Below are positions 8,518 to 15,467 of a stretch of 64,000 bases of DNA, piece after piece. Position 1 is the first letter of the stretch. Each line of letters starts with the position of its first letter. This DNA comes from Blautia sp. (lineage in GTDB: Bacteria > Bacillota > Clostridia > Lachnospirales > Lachnospiraceae). The stretch is from positions 1-64,000 of the forward strand of contig JAFWGA010000042.1 of assembly GCA_017515325.1 (NCBI GenBank), read 5' to 3'. The position numbers were made by a program, and so were the translations under genes. Below the pieces are notes generated by a model. It saw only the letters and a program-made list of their open reading frames with translations. It was not told where the DNA came from and did no database searches.

Positions 8518-9213
8518 CTATACTGTAACACGGGTTCCATGAAAATCCCCGTGTACGGTACGTATGATACTGTCTTCCTCTTCCAGGGCAAATACCAGCA
8601 TAGGGAGCCTCTGCTCCATGCACATGATCGACGCCGTCAGATCCATGGCCGCCAGTTTGTCGGCAACTACTTTTTCAATACTGATCTGGTCATACTTTTT
8701 GGCATCAGGATTCAGCTTGGGATCGCTGTCATAGATCCCGTCAACCGCTTTGGCCAGGAGAATCGCCTGTGCCCCCATCTCAACAGCACGCAAAACCGTG
8801 GCGGTGTCTGTGGAAAAAAACGGATGGCCTGTTCCGCCGGCGAAAAAGACCAGCTTTCCTGAGGCAAAGCTTTCTTCCATAGCATCCTTTCCGTACAGTT
8901 TAGTAAAACTGCCACAGATGAAAGGAGTATAAATATCCGTCTCAAGACCGATATGCCGACAGATTTCTGAGACATACAGGCAGTTCATCACTGTCGCCAG
9001 CATTCCGATCTGATCGGCCTGTACTCTCTGTATGGTTTCTGATGTCCTCCCTCTCCAGAAGTTACCACCGCCTATGACGATCCCTAACTGAACGCCTTCA
9101 GCTGTAAGAGCCTTTATCTGTTCGGCAACCGCGAGAACCGTCGCCTCATCAAATCCTGTACCCTTCTTCCCGCTCAAGGCTTCCCCGCTGAGCTTTAAGA
9201 GAAATCTTTTCAT
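8518..9213 (-). CDS. pyrH: Uridylate kinase
   Basis: 231 residues. Phosphorylates UMP to UDP; allosteric hexamer of the amino-acid-kinase fold. Motifs: KRFLLKLSGEAL at the start, VIGGGNFWRG, MLATVMNCLY, GTGHPFFSTDTA and VDGIYDSDPK. The start is ATG 9213, where the family normally starts and with AAGGGAAGGG upstream; the open frame extends to a TTG at 9246 that overlaps the lipoprotein gene. Co-transcribed with the preceding lipoprotein gene and with frr. Confidence 0.96.
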   Translation of the reverse strand: MKRFLLKLSGEALSGKKGTGFDEATVLAVAEQIKALTAEGVQLGIVIGGGNFWRGRTSETIQRVQADQIGMLATVMNCLYVSEICRHIGLETDIYTPFICGSFTKLYGKDAMEESFASGKLVFFAGGTGHPFFSTDTATVLRAVEMGAQAILLAKAVDGIYDSDPKLNPDAKKYDQISIEKVVADKLAAMDLTASIMCMEQRLPMLVFALEEEDSIIRTVHGDFHGTRVTV

Positions 9214-9242
9214 CTTTCGGATCCCTTCCCTTTCGCCTGTGA

Positions 9243-10298
9243 TCAATAAACGCCGATAACGGTCTCTGTGCCGTCTTCCCCTACCTGAGTCATTACAGTA
9301 TACGAATCATAATAATGGTATCCGACATTTCCCAGCTCCGGGATCTCGGCATAGTCATCACCGTTTGCCCCTCCCAGTTCTCCGGTAAGGTTCCCGTAGC
9401 TGTCTCCCATATATCCATTGGCTGTCTGCATATCATCTGTCATTTCATTACTGGATCCGTTGATCTCACCGGTATCCACAACCGCCTCAGGTGCCTGGGT
9501 AGGAGCCGCCTCCTGCGGTGCCTGCGTCGGTTCAGTATTTTCAGGAGTCATCGGATCATAATCGGATTCCAGATTGTCTACATCTACATTCGTCAGATAA
9601 TCATCCTCATAGTAGTCTTCTTCCTCATCCTCATAATCTTCTTCCATGGCTCCTACACGCCTCATCACTTCCTGAAGCGTAGAAAACTCTTTGGTACCTC
9701 CCGAAACCATATATGTTGCGTAGGGCCAGGCATCGTCTCCCGTCCCATTCAGGCGAAGCGTGATCTGGGTAATTGTCTGAAGGGGAAGAGAACGGAAATA
9801 GAATTCGTTTTCATCTTCATCGGTACAGATCACTCTCAGGTCATATAAAACGGAAGAGCTGCTTCCTGAGCCGGCAGAACGGGCAGGTTGGAAATAATAG
9901 ACCATTTTGCTTCCTCTGCCCAGCAAAAATGAGTTTTCGATCAATTCGTCTCCCCAATTGTCAGAATCCTCCTGGGGATGAATCCGAACATAAAATTCAC
10001 CCACGTCCATCCCAAGCTGGTTCTCGACTATGACGCTGAGGGAACCCGCCAGATTTTCCCCCACCTGATTTGCTATACTGCTTGCCGGGCTGGCCTGCAT
10101 CTCCACGAGCTCTCCCTGCTCTGCCTCCGGCGCCACCGGCGCCTGCGAAACAGCAGGTATCTCCTGTGCCAGAGAAACCTCAGCAGGAACAGGGGTTGAC
10201 GTAGGAAGTACGGGCGATACAGTATCGTTCTTGGTTCCACAGCCGGCTATCGAAATAGCAAGTAAAAGGCATGATAAAACTGAAAATATTCTTTTCAT
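9243..10298 (-). CDS. Acidic surface lipoprotein of unknown function
   Basis: 351 residues. A type II signal peptide is clear: basic MKR, a hydrophobic stretch, then the lipobox IAGC with Cys about residue 20. A proline/valine-rich linker follows, then a globular domain of roughly 130 residues (from about residue 80) and a highly acidic, low-complexity segment with runs of Asp, Glu and Tyr near residue 215, followed by a Thr/Pro/Ala linker. I recognise no family. The start at ATG 10298 has GGGGGG upstream. It is the first gene behind the 10526-10554 promoter and reads into pyrH, an unusual partner for a nucleotide and translation operon. Confidence 0.85.
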   Translation of the reverse strand: MKRIFSVLSCLLLAISIAGCGTKNDTVSPVLPTSTPVPAEVSLAQEIPAVSQAPVAPEAEQGELVEMQASPASSIANQVGENLAGSLSVIVENQLGMDVGEFYVRIHPQEDSDNWGDELIENSFLLGRGSKMVYYFQPARSAGSGSSSSVLYDLRVICTDEDENEFYFRSLPLQTITQITLRLNGTGDDAWPYATYMVSGGTKEFSTLQEVMRRVGAMEEDYEDEEEDYYEDDYLTNVDVDNLESDYDPMTPENTEPTQAPQEAAPTQAPEAVVDTGEINGSSNEMTDDMQTANGYMGDSYGNLTGELGGANGDDYAEIPELGNVGYHYYDSYTVMTQVGEDGTETVIGVY

Positions 10299-10377
10299 AA
10301 TAACCCCCCTTTTTCGTGCCGCCAACCTGTCATCCTCCACACTTTCATTTTCCCCTGATTCACACCAGAGGCATTCT

Positions 10378-10404
10378 CGACCTGTGCGGTCACCGCACAG
10401 GTCG
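10378..10404. repeat. 27-bp palindrome of the CGACCTGTGCGG family
   Basis: Perfect inverted repeat: 12-bp arms CGACCTGTGCGG and CCGCACAGGTCG around a 3-base centre. It lies in the leader between the 10526-10554 promoter and the lipoprotein start. The same arm appears at 11092-11104, at 44012-44024 and 44183-44196 (inverted), and in shortened form near 22444-22456, always between genes or at a gene edge, so it is a dispersed repeat rather than a gene-specific operator. Confidence 0.8.
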
Positions 10405-10525
10405 AAAATCCTGAAATGTGTCGTTCGGTATACACACGAAGAAACAGCGGAATTATGCCCCATCAATGGCATAGATTCAACGCAGTTAGCGAAGCAAAAC
10501 AACAGCGTTTTGTTTCCTTACTATC

Positions 10526-10554
10526 ATTATGGCAAAATTCAACAGTCTTGTCAA
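10526..10554 (-). promoter_or_regulatory. SigmaA promoter for the lipoprotein-pyrH-frr-uppS-cdsA-dxr-rseP operon
   Basis: On the minus strand TTGACA (10549-10554) and CATAAT (10526-10531) are separated by exactly 17 bp. It lies just after the smpB stop codon and about 230 bp before the lipoprotein start, leaving a long leader that contains the 10378-10404 palindrome. Confidence 0.8.
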
Positions 10555-10563
10555 CCAGAGGTG

Positions 10564-11031
10564 TCAGACATTTCGAACCTTGAATTCCCGACGAGCTTCT
10601 CTTTCCATATCCTTTTTCGCAATATCGTTCCGCTTATCGTATAACTTTTTCCCTCTTGCCAATCCAATCTCTACCTTCACAAGGCTGTTTTTGAAATAAA
10701 TCTGAAGAGGAACCAAAGTAAAACCCTTTTCCCTCAGCTTTGCGTCCAGCTTTCGGATCTCGTACCGATGCAGAAGCAGTTTTCTGATACGCAGCGGATC
10801 TTTGTTAAAGATATTTCCTTTCTCGTATGGGCTGATATTCATTCCATAGATCAATACCTCTCCCTTTTCCACCCGTACATAACTCTCCTTAATACTGCAT
10901 TTTCCCATCCGCAGGGATTTCACCTCTGTTCCTGCCAGTTCGATTCCCGCTTCATAGGTATCCTCTATAAAGTAATCATGATAGGCCTTTTTGTTGTTAG
11001 CAATCAGCTTCACTCCAGGCTTCTTAGCCAT
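10564..11031 (-). CDS. smpB: SsrA-binding protein SmpB
   Basis: 155 residues, full length. Binds tmRNA and delivers it to stalled ribosomes for trans-translation. Motifs: N-K-K-A-Y-H-D-Y-F near residue 12, [31 protein letters not shown] and [12 protein letters not shown] at the C-terminus. The start is ATG 11031 behind AGAGGAG; a longer frame has no support. No tmRNA gene is visible in the short gaps on either side, so ssrA must be elsewhere. Confidence 0.96.
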   Translation of the reverse strand: MAKKPGVKLIANNKKAYHDYFIEDTYEAGIELAGTEVKSLRMGKCSIKESYVRVEKGEVLIYGMNISPYEKGNIFNKDPLRIRKLLLHRYEIRKLDAKLREKGFTLVPLQIYFKNSLVKVEIGLARGKKLYDKRNDIAKKDMEREARREFKVRNV

Positions 11032-11105
11032 AACTTCTCCTCTTGGAACGCCAGTTCCAGTCTGACAAACCATCTTGGCATGACATGTTTTCGACCTGTG
11101 CGGTC

Positions 11106-11136
11106 ATTGTAAGACTTCCTCTCGAAACCCTGCCAA
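11106..11136 (-). promoter_or_regulatory. Possible weak promoter for smpB
   Basis: TTGGCA (11131-11136) and TACAAT (11106-11111) on the minus strand, with a long 19-bp spacer. It lies between the secG terminator and smpB, where a promoter is expected. A single CGACCTGTGCGG repeat arm at 11092-11104 falls in the leader. Confidence 0.35.
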
Positions 11137-11137
11137 A

Positions 11138-11168
11138 GAAAAAACACCCTCGCCTAGGAGCAAGGGTG
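11138..11168 (-). terminator. Intrinsic terminator of secG
   Basis: Minus strand: stem CACCCTTGC / GCGAGGGTG (11145-11168) with a short loop, followed by a run of six Ts (A-run on the plus strand at 11139-11144). It starts 22 bp beyond the secG stop codon. Confidence 0.85.
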
Positions 11169-11190
11169 CTTTTGCGGTATTTCGCTTTGT

Positions 11191-11427
11191 TCAGTTCATC
11201 ATATTCAGAACAAGGGAGAAAACGAAGAAAAGCACACCGAGAATGGTAGTCAGCTTCACCAGGCCTCCTTCCATGGAACGGCCTTTGTTCTTTCCCCAGT
11301 AAGATTCCGCTGCACCGGCAATAGAGCCAAGACCCTGGGATTTTCCCTCCTGCATGAGGACAAACACGGTCAAAGCGATACAGTCGATACAAAACAGAAT
11401 CGTCAGAATGACTCTCAAAACTCCCAC
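11191..11427 (-). CDS. secG: Preprotein translocase subunit SecG
   Basis: 78 residues with two membrane helices (about residues 3-23 and 56-75) joined by the conserved loop containing LMQEGKSQGLGSIAGA. SecG assists SecYE translocation. The start is GTG at 11427, with AGGAGG ten bases upstream. It has its own promoter and terminator, so it is monocistronic. The size and loop make the assignment firm despite the small length. Confidence 0.93.
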   Translation of the reverse strand: MGVLRVILTILFCIDCIALTVFVLMQEGKSQGLGSIAGAAESYWGKNKGRSMEGGLVKLTTILGVLFFVFSLVLNMMN

Positions 11428-11456
11428 TTATTACACCTCCTAATCGACTGTGCGTT

Positions 11457-11485
11457 ATTTTACCACAGCATTATCAGGATTTCAA
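11457..11485 (-). promoter_or_regulatory. SigmaA promoter of secG
   Basis: Minus strand TTGAAA (11480-11485) and TAAAAT (11457-11462) with a 17-bp spacer, about 30 bp before the GTG start. Confidence 0.75.
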
Positions 11486-11520
11486 CCTGTTTTTTCCTGG
11501 GAGATTTATTTTTTTCCTCA

Positions 11521-12084
11521 TCACTTTTTCTCACCAAAGCCAGGAGCAAAAATGGTTTTATCAATGGCAAAGATGATAACCATGGCCACGCCTCCTGTCG
11601 CTACCGTCGTCACGATATTTCTAATCCCATCCGGGATACCGAAGGCTGCTGTCACAGGATTCCAAATGCAGGTGAACAGATTCATAACCAGCATGACTGC
11701 AATAGTGCCTGCCAGGTGGCAGAGGATTTGCGGAGCCAATGGGCCCTTGCTGCGGAATGTGACATTTCTCTGCAAGGGAAAGTTGATGCATTCTCCCAGT
11801 AGAATAGAGGTGTAGTTTGCCAGGGTAAAGGCAAGGCCTCCGTCGGCCAGGCTGTTTCCAATGATCGACAAAGTAAAGGGAACACCGAACATCTTTGTCT
11901 GAATCCCCGGCCACGTCCATTCCACCTGGCCGACGATCTTTTCGAAGAAGGCCGGAAGGAAGGTCAAAAGCAGGTACTTAAAAAAGGTGACCAGATAGCT
12001 GAAGATGATAAACAAACCGCCTTCCCGGATCCACTGGGCTGCCTTAGGATGCTTCTGTGCAAAGTTTTCCATGAAATTCTTCAT
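11521..12084 (-). CDS. GtrA-like small membrane protein
   Basis: 187 residues with four likely membrane helices. The block NFPLQRNVTFRSK resembles the conserved N-x-x-x-x-R-x-x-x-F motif of GtrA/DPMS-type proteins, which help flip polyprenyl-linked sugars in cell-envelope glycosylation. The start at ATG 12084 has AAAGGA eight bases before it. It follows the GH3 glucosidase by 63 bp with no terminator, so the two are probably one transcript. The family call is a motif-level judgement. Confidence 0.65.
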   Translation of the reverse strand: MKNFMENFAQKHPKAAQWIREGGLFIIFSYLVTFFKYLLLTFLPAFFEKIVGQVEWTWPGIQTKMFGVPFTLSIIGNSLADGGLAFTLANYTSILLGECINFPLQRNVTFRSKGPLAPQILCHLAGTIAVMLVMNLFTCIWNPVTAAFGIPDGIRNIVTTVATGGVAMVIIFAIDKTIFAPGFGEKK

Positions 12085-12147
12085 ATGTAATCCTTTCCCG
12101 GTAACTGTTCTGTCAAGCGCCGTGCCCAAACCATTACCTTTCCTGTT

Positions 12148-14574
12148 TTATTTGCCCGCCAACGTCTTTTCATATTTCTTGTTCTTTCTGCCATTTCCAA
12201 AGTAGCCAGTGATCACGTTCCCCAGTCCTCCAAAGAAATGGCCGTTTACGATCTTAACGATCCCGTCCACCATTTTGCGATCCACTGCTCCGCCGGTCAT
12301 CTTGGCAATCGCCCTGAATGGCATATTGTAGATAAAAAGAATATTCAGATCAGGCTTGCCTGCCTCATCCGCTTTCTTCTTTTTCTTCTCAAGCTGTTTG
12401 AAAACAAACCGGGCCAGACCGCTCTTGGCATAGGAAAGCTGACAGATGGCATCGTTTTTGGTCAGGCTCCCGCTCCAGCTGCCATCAGGTATCTCATGTC
12501 CAAGGATCTCACGAAAGGCTTCATCGGTGACAGCTGACAGATCCCCCTTCATATAGGCCGAAACCTTCTTGGCATCGTAAGGTACCGGAGCCTGATCGCC
12601 TGCAATACGGATCGTCCCGGTCAAAGGCAGCCATGCCATTGAGCCTCCCACATAAATATTGTAGGTTCCGCTTTCCGTCGCCCAGCCATTTGTCTTAACA
12701 TTCCAGTATCGGAAGGTTCTCTTATCGAAGGGAATGGTGAGAGTCTGCTCTTCCCCTACCTTAAGAAAGACCTTTTGGAAACCCTTCAGCTCCTTTTTCG
12801 GACGGAAAACCATCGAATCATCCAGCCCGACATACATCTGACATATCTCGGCTCCATCGTACTTTCCGGTATTTTTCACCTTAAAAGAAACCCCGTTCTT
12901 GTCGATGCTAAGGTCGGAATAGGTAAAGTCGGTATAGGAAAGCCCGTGGCCAAAGGGATACTTCACATATTTACCCGCCTTATTGAAGTAGCGGTAACCG
13001 ATATAGATGCTTTCTCTGTACTCAGCATTTCTCTCCTTGGCCGGATACCAGGGATAAGACGGAACGTCCTCATAGACCTCAGGATATGTCTCCGCCAGTT
13101 TTCCGGAAGGATTGATCCTGCCTGTCAGGATATCCAGGATGGCGCCTGCACCGGCCTGACCGGTCAGATAGCCATGCAGCAATGCCTGGCAGTTTTTGTC
13201 CCAAGGAGTCTCGATGGATGAGCCGGCGCTGAGAATACCCACTACATTGGGGTTTTCCTGGGCAATGGCTTCAAGCAAGGTGATCTGCACCTGCGGGATC
13301 CTCATATGCTTTCTGTCCAGGCCTTCGGATTCGCTCATCTCATCCAGGCCAAAAAAGTAGAGAACGACATCCGCTTCCTTCGCCAGGCGCTTGGCCTCGT
13401 TCAGAAGGTTCTCATCCGGTTCGCCGGATCTGCGATACCCACGGGCGAAGCCTTTGACGGTAAGGGCTTTTTCCTCCTTAATCATACCCTCTATGGTCTC
13501 AAGCCGGGTCACGTTTACCATAGATGATCCCGCCCCCTGGTATCTTGGCTCAAAGGCGAAATCTCCGATGACAGCCACAGTAGTTCCTTCCTTAAGAGGA
13601 AGCCGGTGATTTGTATTTTTCAGAAGAACGGCACAGCTGGCGGCAGCCTTTCGTGCCAAAGCATGGTGTCCGTCCTTATCGAAATCGGTAGAGGCGCCCT
13701 TGGCTGCCTCAACCGTGGTCAGGACAGCGTCCAAAAGCTCGTCCACGCGAGCGTTCAAATCCTCCTCTGAGAGCCTTCCTTCCTTTACGGCCTGGACCAG
13801 TTCTCTGGCCGAATCCAGTCCGGGGGCTGGCATTTCAAGGTCCGAACCGGCTTTCACCGCTGCGACATGATCATTTGCGCCGCCCCAGTCGGAAACCACA
13901 AAGCCATCATACCCCCAGTCTCCCCGAAGGATTTCCTTCAGAAGATGGATATTTTCATTGGCATATTCCCCATTAACTTCGTTATAGGAAGTCATCACGG
14001 CACCGGGATGGGATTCCTCTATGGCGATTTCAAAACCAGTGAGATAGATTTCTCTCAGGGTCCGCTCGTCAACCACGGCATTCATGGCCATACGGCGCTC
14101 CTCCTGGGAGTTAACCGCGAAATGCTTGATGCAGGCATAGACTCCCTGACTCTGGATGCCACGGACATAGGATGCGGCCATTTTGCCGGAAAGATAGGGA
14201 TCTTCGGAAAAATACTCAAAATTTCTCCCGCAAAGCGGGCTTCTTTTTATATTCATACCTGGGCCTAAAAGGATATTTACACCCATGGATTTTGCTTCCT
14301 CTCCCAGTGCCCGGCCCACCTCTTCTCCCAGGCTTTCATCCCAGCTGTTGGCCATGGTGGCGGCTGTGGGGAAGCACGTCGCCGGCAGGGATGCATTCAG
14401 GCCAAGGTGATCTCCTGCTCCTGCCTGTCTGCGCAAACCGTGAGGGCCGTCAGACATGATCATGGATGGAATGTCAAGGCGCGGAATATCCCGGGAGTCC
14501 CACTCTCCTTTTCCTCCGAGGAGAGCTGCTTTTTCTTCCAATGTCAGTTTGTCGATCAAATCCTGATGCTTCAT
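12148..14574 (-). CDS. Glycoside hydrolase family 3 beta-glucosidase
   Basis: 808 residues, no signal peptide, so cytoplasmic. The GH3 N-terminal domain holds KHFAVNSQE (residues 150-158) and the nucleophile Asp229 in VSDWGG; the GH3 C-terminal domain follows, then a fibronectin-III-like domain after YPFGHGLSYTDF. Such enzymes release terminal beta-glucose or related sugars from oligosaccharides imported by the cell. After the FnIII domain there is an extra region of about 140 residues with a lysine-rich segment and a hydrophobic C-terminal stretch, not part of the catalytic core. It is controlled by the promoter and symmetric sites at 14595-14672, and the GtrA-like gene lies downstream. Sugar specificity cannot be read from sequence. 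Confidence 0.92.
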   Translation of the reverse strand: MKHQDLIDKLTLEEKAALLGGKGEWDSRDIPRLDIPSMIMSDGPHGLRRQAGAGDHLGLNASLPATCFPTAATMANSWDESLGEEVGRALGEEAKSMGVNILLGPGMNIKRSPLCGRNFEYFSEDPYLSGKMAASYVRGIQSQGVYACIKHFAVNSQEERRMAMNAVVDERTLREIYLTGFEIAIEESHPGAVMTSYNEVNGEYANENIHLLKEILRGDWGYDGFVVSDWGGANDHVAAVKAGSDLEMPAPGLDSARELVQAVKEGRLSEEDLNARVDELLDAVLTTVEAAKGASTDFDKDGHHALARKAAASCAVLLKNTNHRLPLKEGTTVAVIGDFAFEPRYQGAGSSMVNVTRLETIEGMIKEEKALTVKGFARGYRRSGEPDENLLNEAKRLAKEADVVLYFFGLDEMSESEGLDRKHMRIPQVQITLLEAIAQENPNVVGILSAGSSIETPWDKNCQALLHGYLTGQAGAGAILDILTGRINPSGKLAETYPEVYEDVPSYPWYPAKERNAEYRESIYIGYRYFNKAGKYVKYPFGHGLSYTDFTYSDLSIDKNGVSFKVKNTGKYDGAEICQMYVGLDDSMVFRPKKELKGFQKVFLKVGEEQTLTIPFDKRTFRYWNVKTNGWATESGTYNIYVGGSMAWLPLTGTIRIAGDQAPVPYDAKKVSAYMKGDLSAVTDEAFREILGHEIPDGSWSGSLTKNDAICQLSYAKSGLARFVFKQLEKKKKKADEAGKPDLNILFIYNMPFRAIAKMTGGAVDRKMVDGIVKIVNGHFFGGLGNVITGYFGNGRKNKKYEKTLAGK

Positions 14575-14594
14575 GACGCCTCCTTTCTTTTCTG

Positions 14595-14616
14595 ATATCT
14601 TTCCGAAAAAAGATAT
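14595..14616 (-). promoter_or_regulatory. Hairpin in the GH3 5' leader
   Basis: Arms ATATCTTT and AAAGATAT (8 bp) around a short loop, placed about 20 bases before the GH3 start codon and just ahead of its AGGAGG. It may shield or expose the ribosome-binding site. Confidence 0.45.
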
Positions 14617-14631
14617 GTTTTACTGTAAAAC
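14617..14631. promoter_or_regulatory. Operator-like perfect palindrome at the GH3 transcription start
   Basis: GTTTTAC-T-GTAAAAC: 7-bp arms with a one-base centre, immediately downstream of the predicted start of transcription (about 14637). The form and position suit a repressor site of a sugar-responsive regulator. No regulator gene is adjacent. Confidence 0.6.
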
Positions 14632-14643
14632 AACTCTTTATCT

Positions 14644-14672
14644 ATTATAGCTGAAAACATCATGTGATGTAA
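14644..14672 (-). promoter_or_regulatory. GH3 promoter with a symmetric site in the spacer
   Basis: Minus strand TTACAT (14667-14672) and TATAAT (14644-14649), 17-bp spacer. An inverted repeat ACATCA-tg-TGATGT at 14657-14670 covers the -35 edge and the spacer, so a dimeric regulator bound there would contact or block RNA polymerase. Confidence 0.7.
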
Positions 14673-14698
14673 ATAATATCTTGTGCTTTTTCCAGATG

Positions 14699-15301
14699 TT
14701 ATGATAAGGATCCACGAATTGCCTCAAGAAAGTCACCAAATTCTTCGAAAGCCGGGAGATCCGGATTATCTGCTTTGATCTGTTCCGTACTCCTAAACAG
14801 GAAACCTGCCTTACTCGCCCGGATCATCCCCAGATCATTGTAGCTGTCGCCTGCGGCAATGGTATCAAAGCCGATCGATTGAAGGGCTCTGACTGTGCTC
14901 AGCTTTGAGTTTTCTATGCGCATATGAAAGCCGGTAATCTCTCCGTCCGGGGCTACCTCCAGTGTATTGCAGAATAAAGTGGGCCACCCGAGCTTTTTCA
15001 TCAAAGGGCCGGCGAACTGGGTGAAGGTATCGCTGATGATGATCACTTGAGTCAGGGCGCGGAGTTCGTCCAGAAATTCTTTGGCTCCGTCGAGAGGATC
15101 GATGCCGGCAATCGTTTCCTGTATCTCCTTGAGGCCAAGATGATGTTCCCTGAGGATATTCAGACGCCATCGCATGAGTTTGTCATAATCCGGTTCATCT
15201 CTTGTCGTTTTTTTCAGCTCCGGTATATGGGTGGCCTGGGAAAATGCGATCCATATCTCAGGCACCAGTACTCCTTCTAAATCCAGGCATACTATGTTCA
15301 T
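14699..15301 (-). CDS. thrH: HAD phosphatase of the ThrH (phosphoserine phosphatase / homoserine phosphotransferase) type
   Basis: 200 residues. HAD motif I is LDLEGVLVPE at residues 6-15, nearly the same as in Pseudomonas ThrH; motif II is IISDTF, and motif IV is AGDSYNDLGM. ThrH dephosphorylates phosphoserine and can transfer the phosphate to homoserine, linking serine and threonine metabolism. The start is ATG 15301, preceded by AAGGGG; the upstream extension to 15418 crosses the gene's own promoter. No serine or threonine genes are adjacent. The family assignment is strong; the in vivo reaction is inferred. Confidence 0.88.
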   Translation of the reverse strand: MNIVCLDLEGVLVPEIWIAFSQATHIPELKKTTRDEPDYDKLMRWRLNILREHHLGLKEIQETIAGIDPLDGAKEFLDELRALTQVIIISDTFTQFAGPLMKKLGWPTLFCNTLEVAPDGEITGFHMRIENSKLSTVRALQSIGFDTIAAGDSYNDLGMIRASKAGFLFRSTEQIKADNPDLPAFEEFGDFLEAIRGSLS

Positions 15302-15326
15302 TGTCTGTGTCCCCTTTTTTATTTGC

Positions 15327-15355
15327 AGTATAGCATTTTTGGGGGGACTGTGCAA
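15327..15355 (-). promoter_or_regulatory. Promoter of the ThrH-like gene
   Basis: Minus strand TTGCAC (15350-15355) and TATACT (15327-15332) with a 17-bp spacer and a TGC extended -10. Confidence 0.75.
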
Positions 15356-15403
15356 ATATAATGATTGAATCGACAAATGGTTTTTCTCCTTGCTAAATTT
15401 CCC

Positions 15404-15432
15404 TTGCCCTTCTGCCAAAAAAAGCTTATACT
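15404..15432 (+). promoter_or_regulatory. Promoter of the PrsA-like lipoprotein gene
   Basis: Plus strand TTGCCC (15404-15409) and TATACT (15427-15432), 17-bp spacer, 35 bp before the ATG with AGGAGG between. It is divergent from the ThrH promoter 50 bp away. Confidence 0.7.
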
Positions 15433-15467
15433 ATGGGACAGATTTTGATTAGGAGGGCTTTGTAAAT

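Noticed and set aside
10299-10563. Possible tmRNA gene next to smpB
   Set aside because: The gap is 265 bp, shorter than tmRNA, and holds a promoter and palindrome instead; no tag-like or tRNA-like ends are seen.
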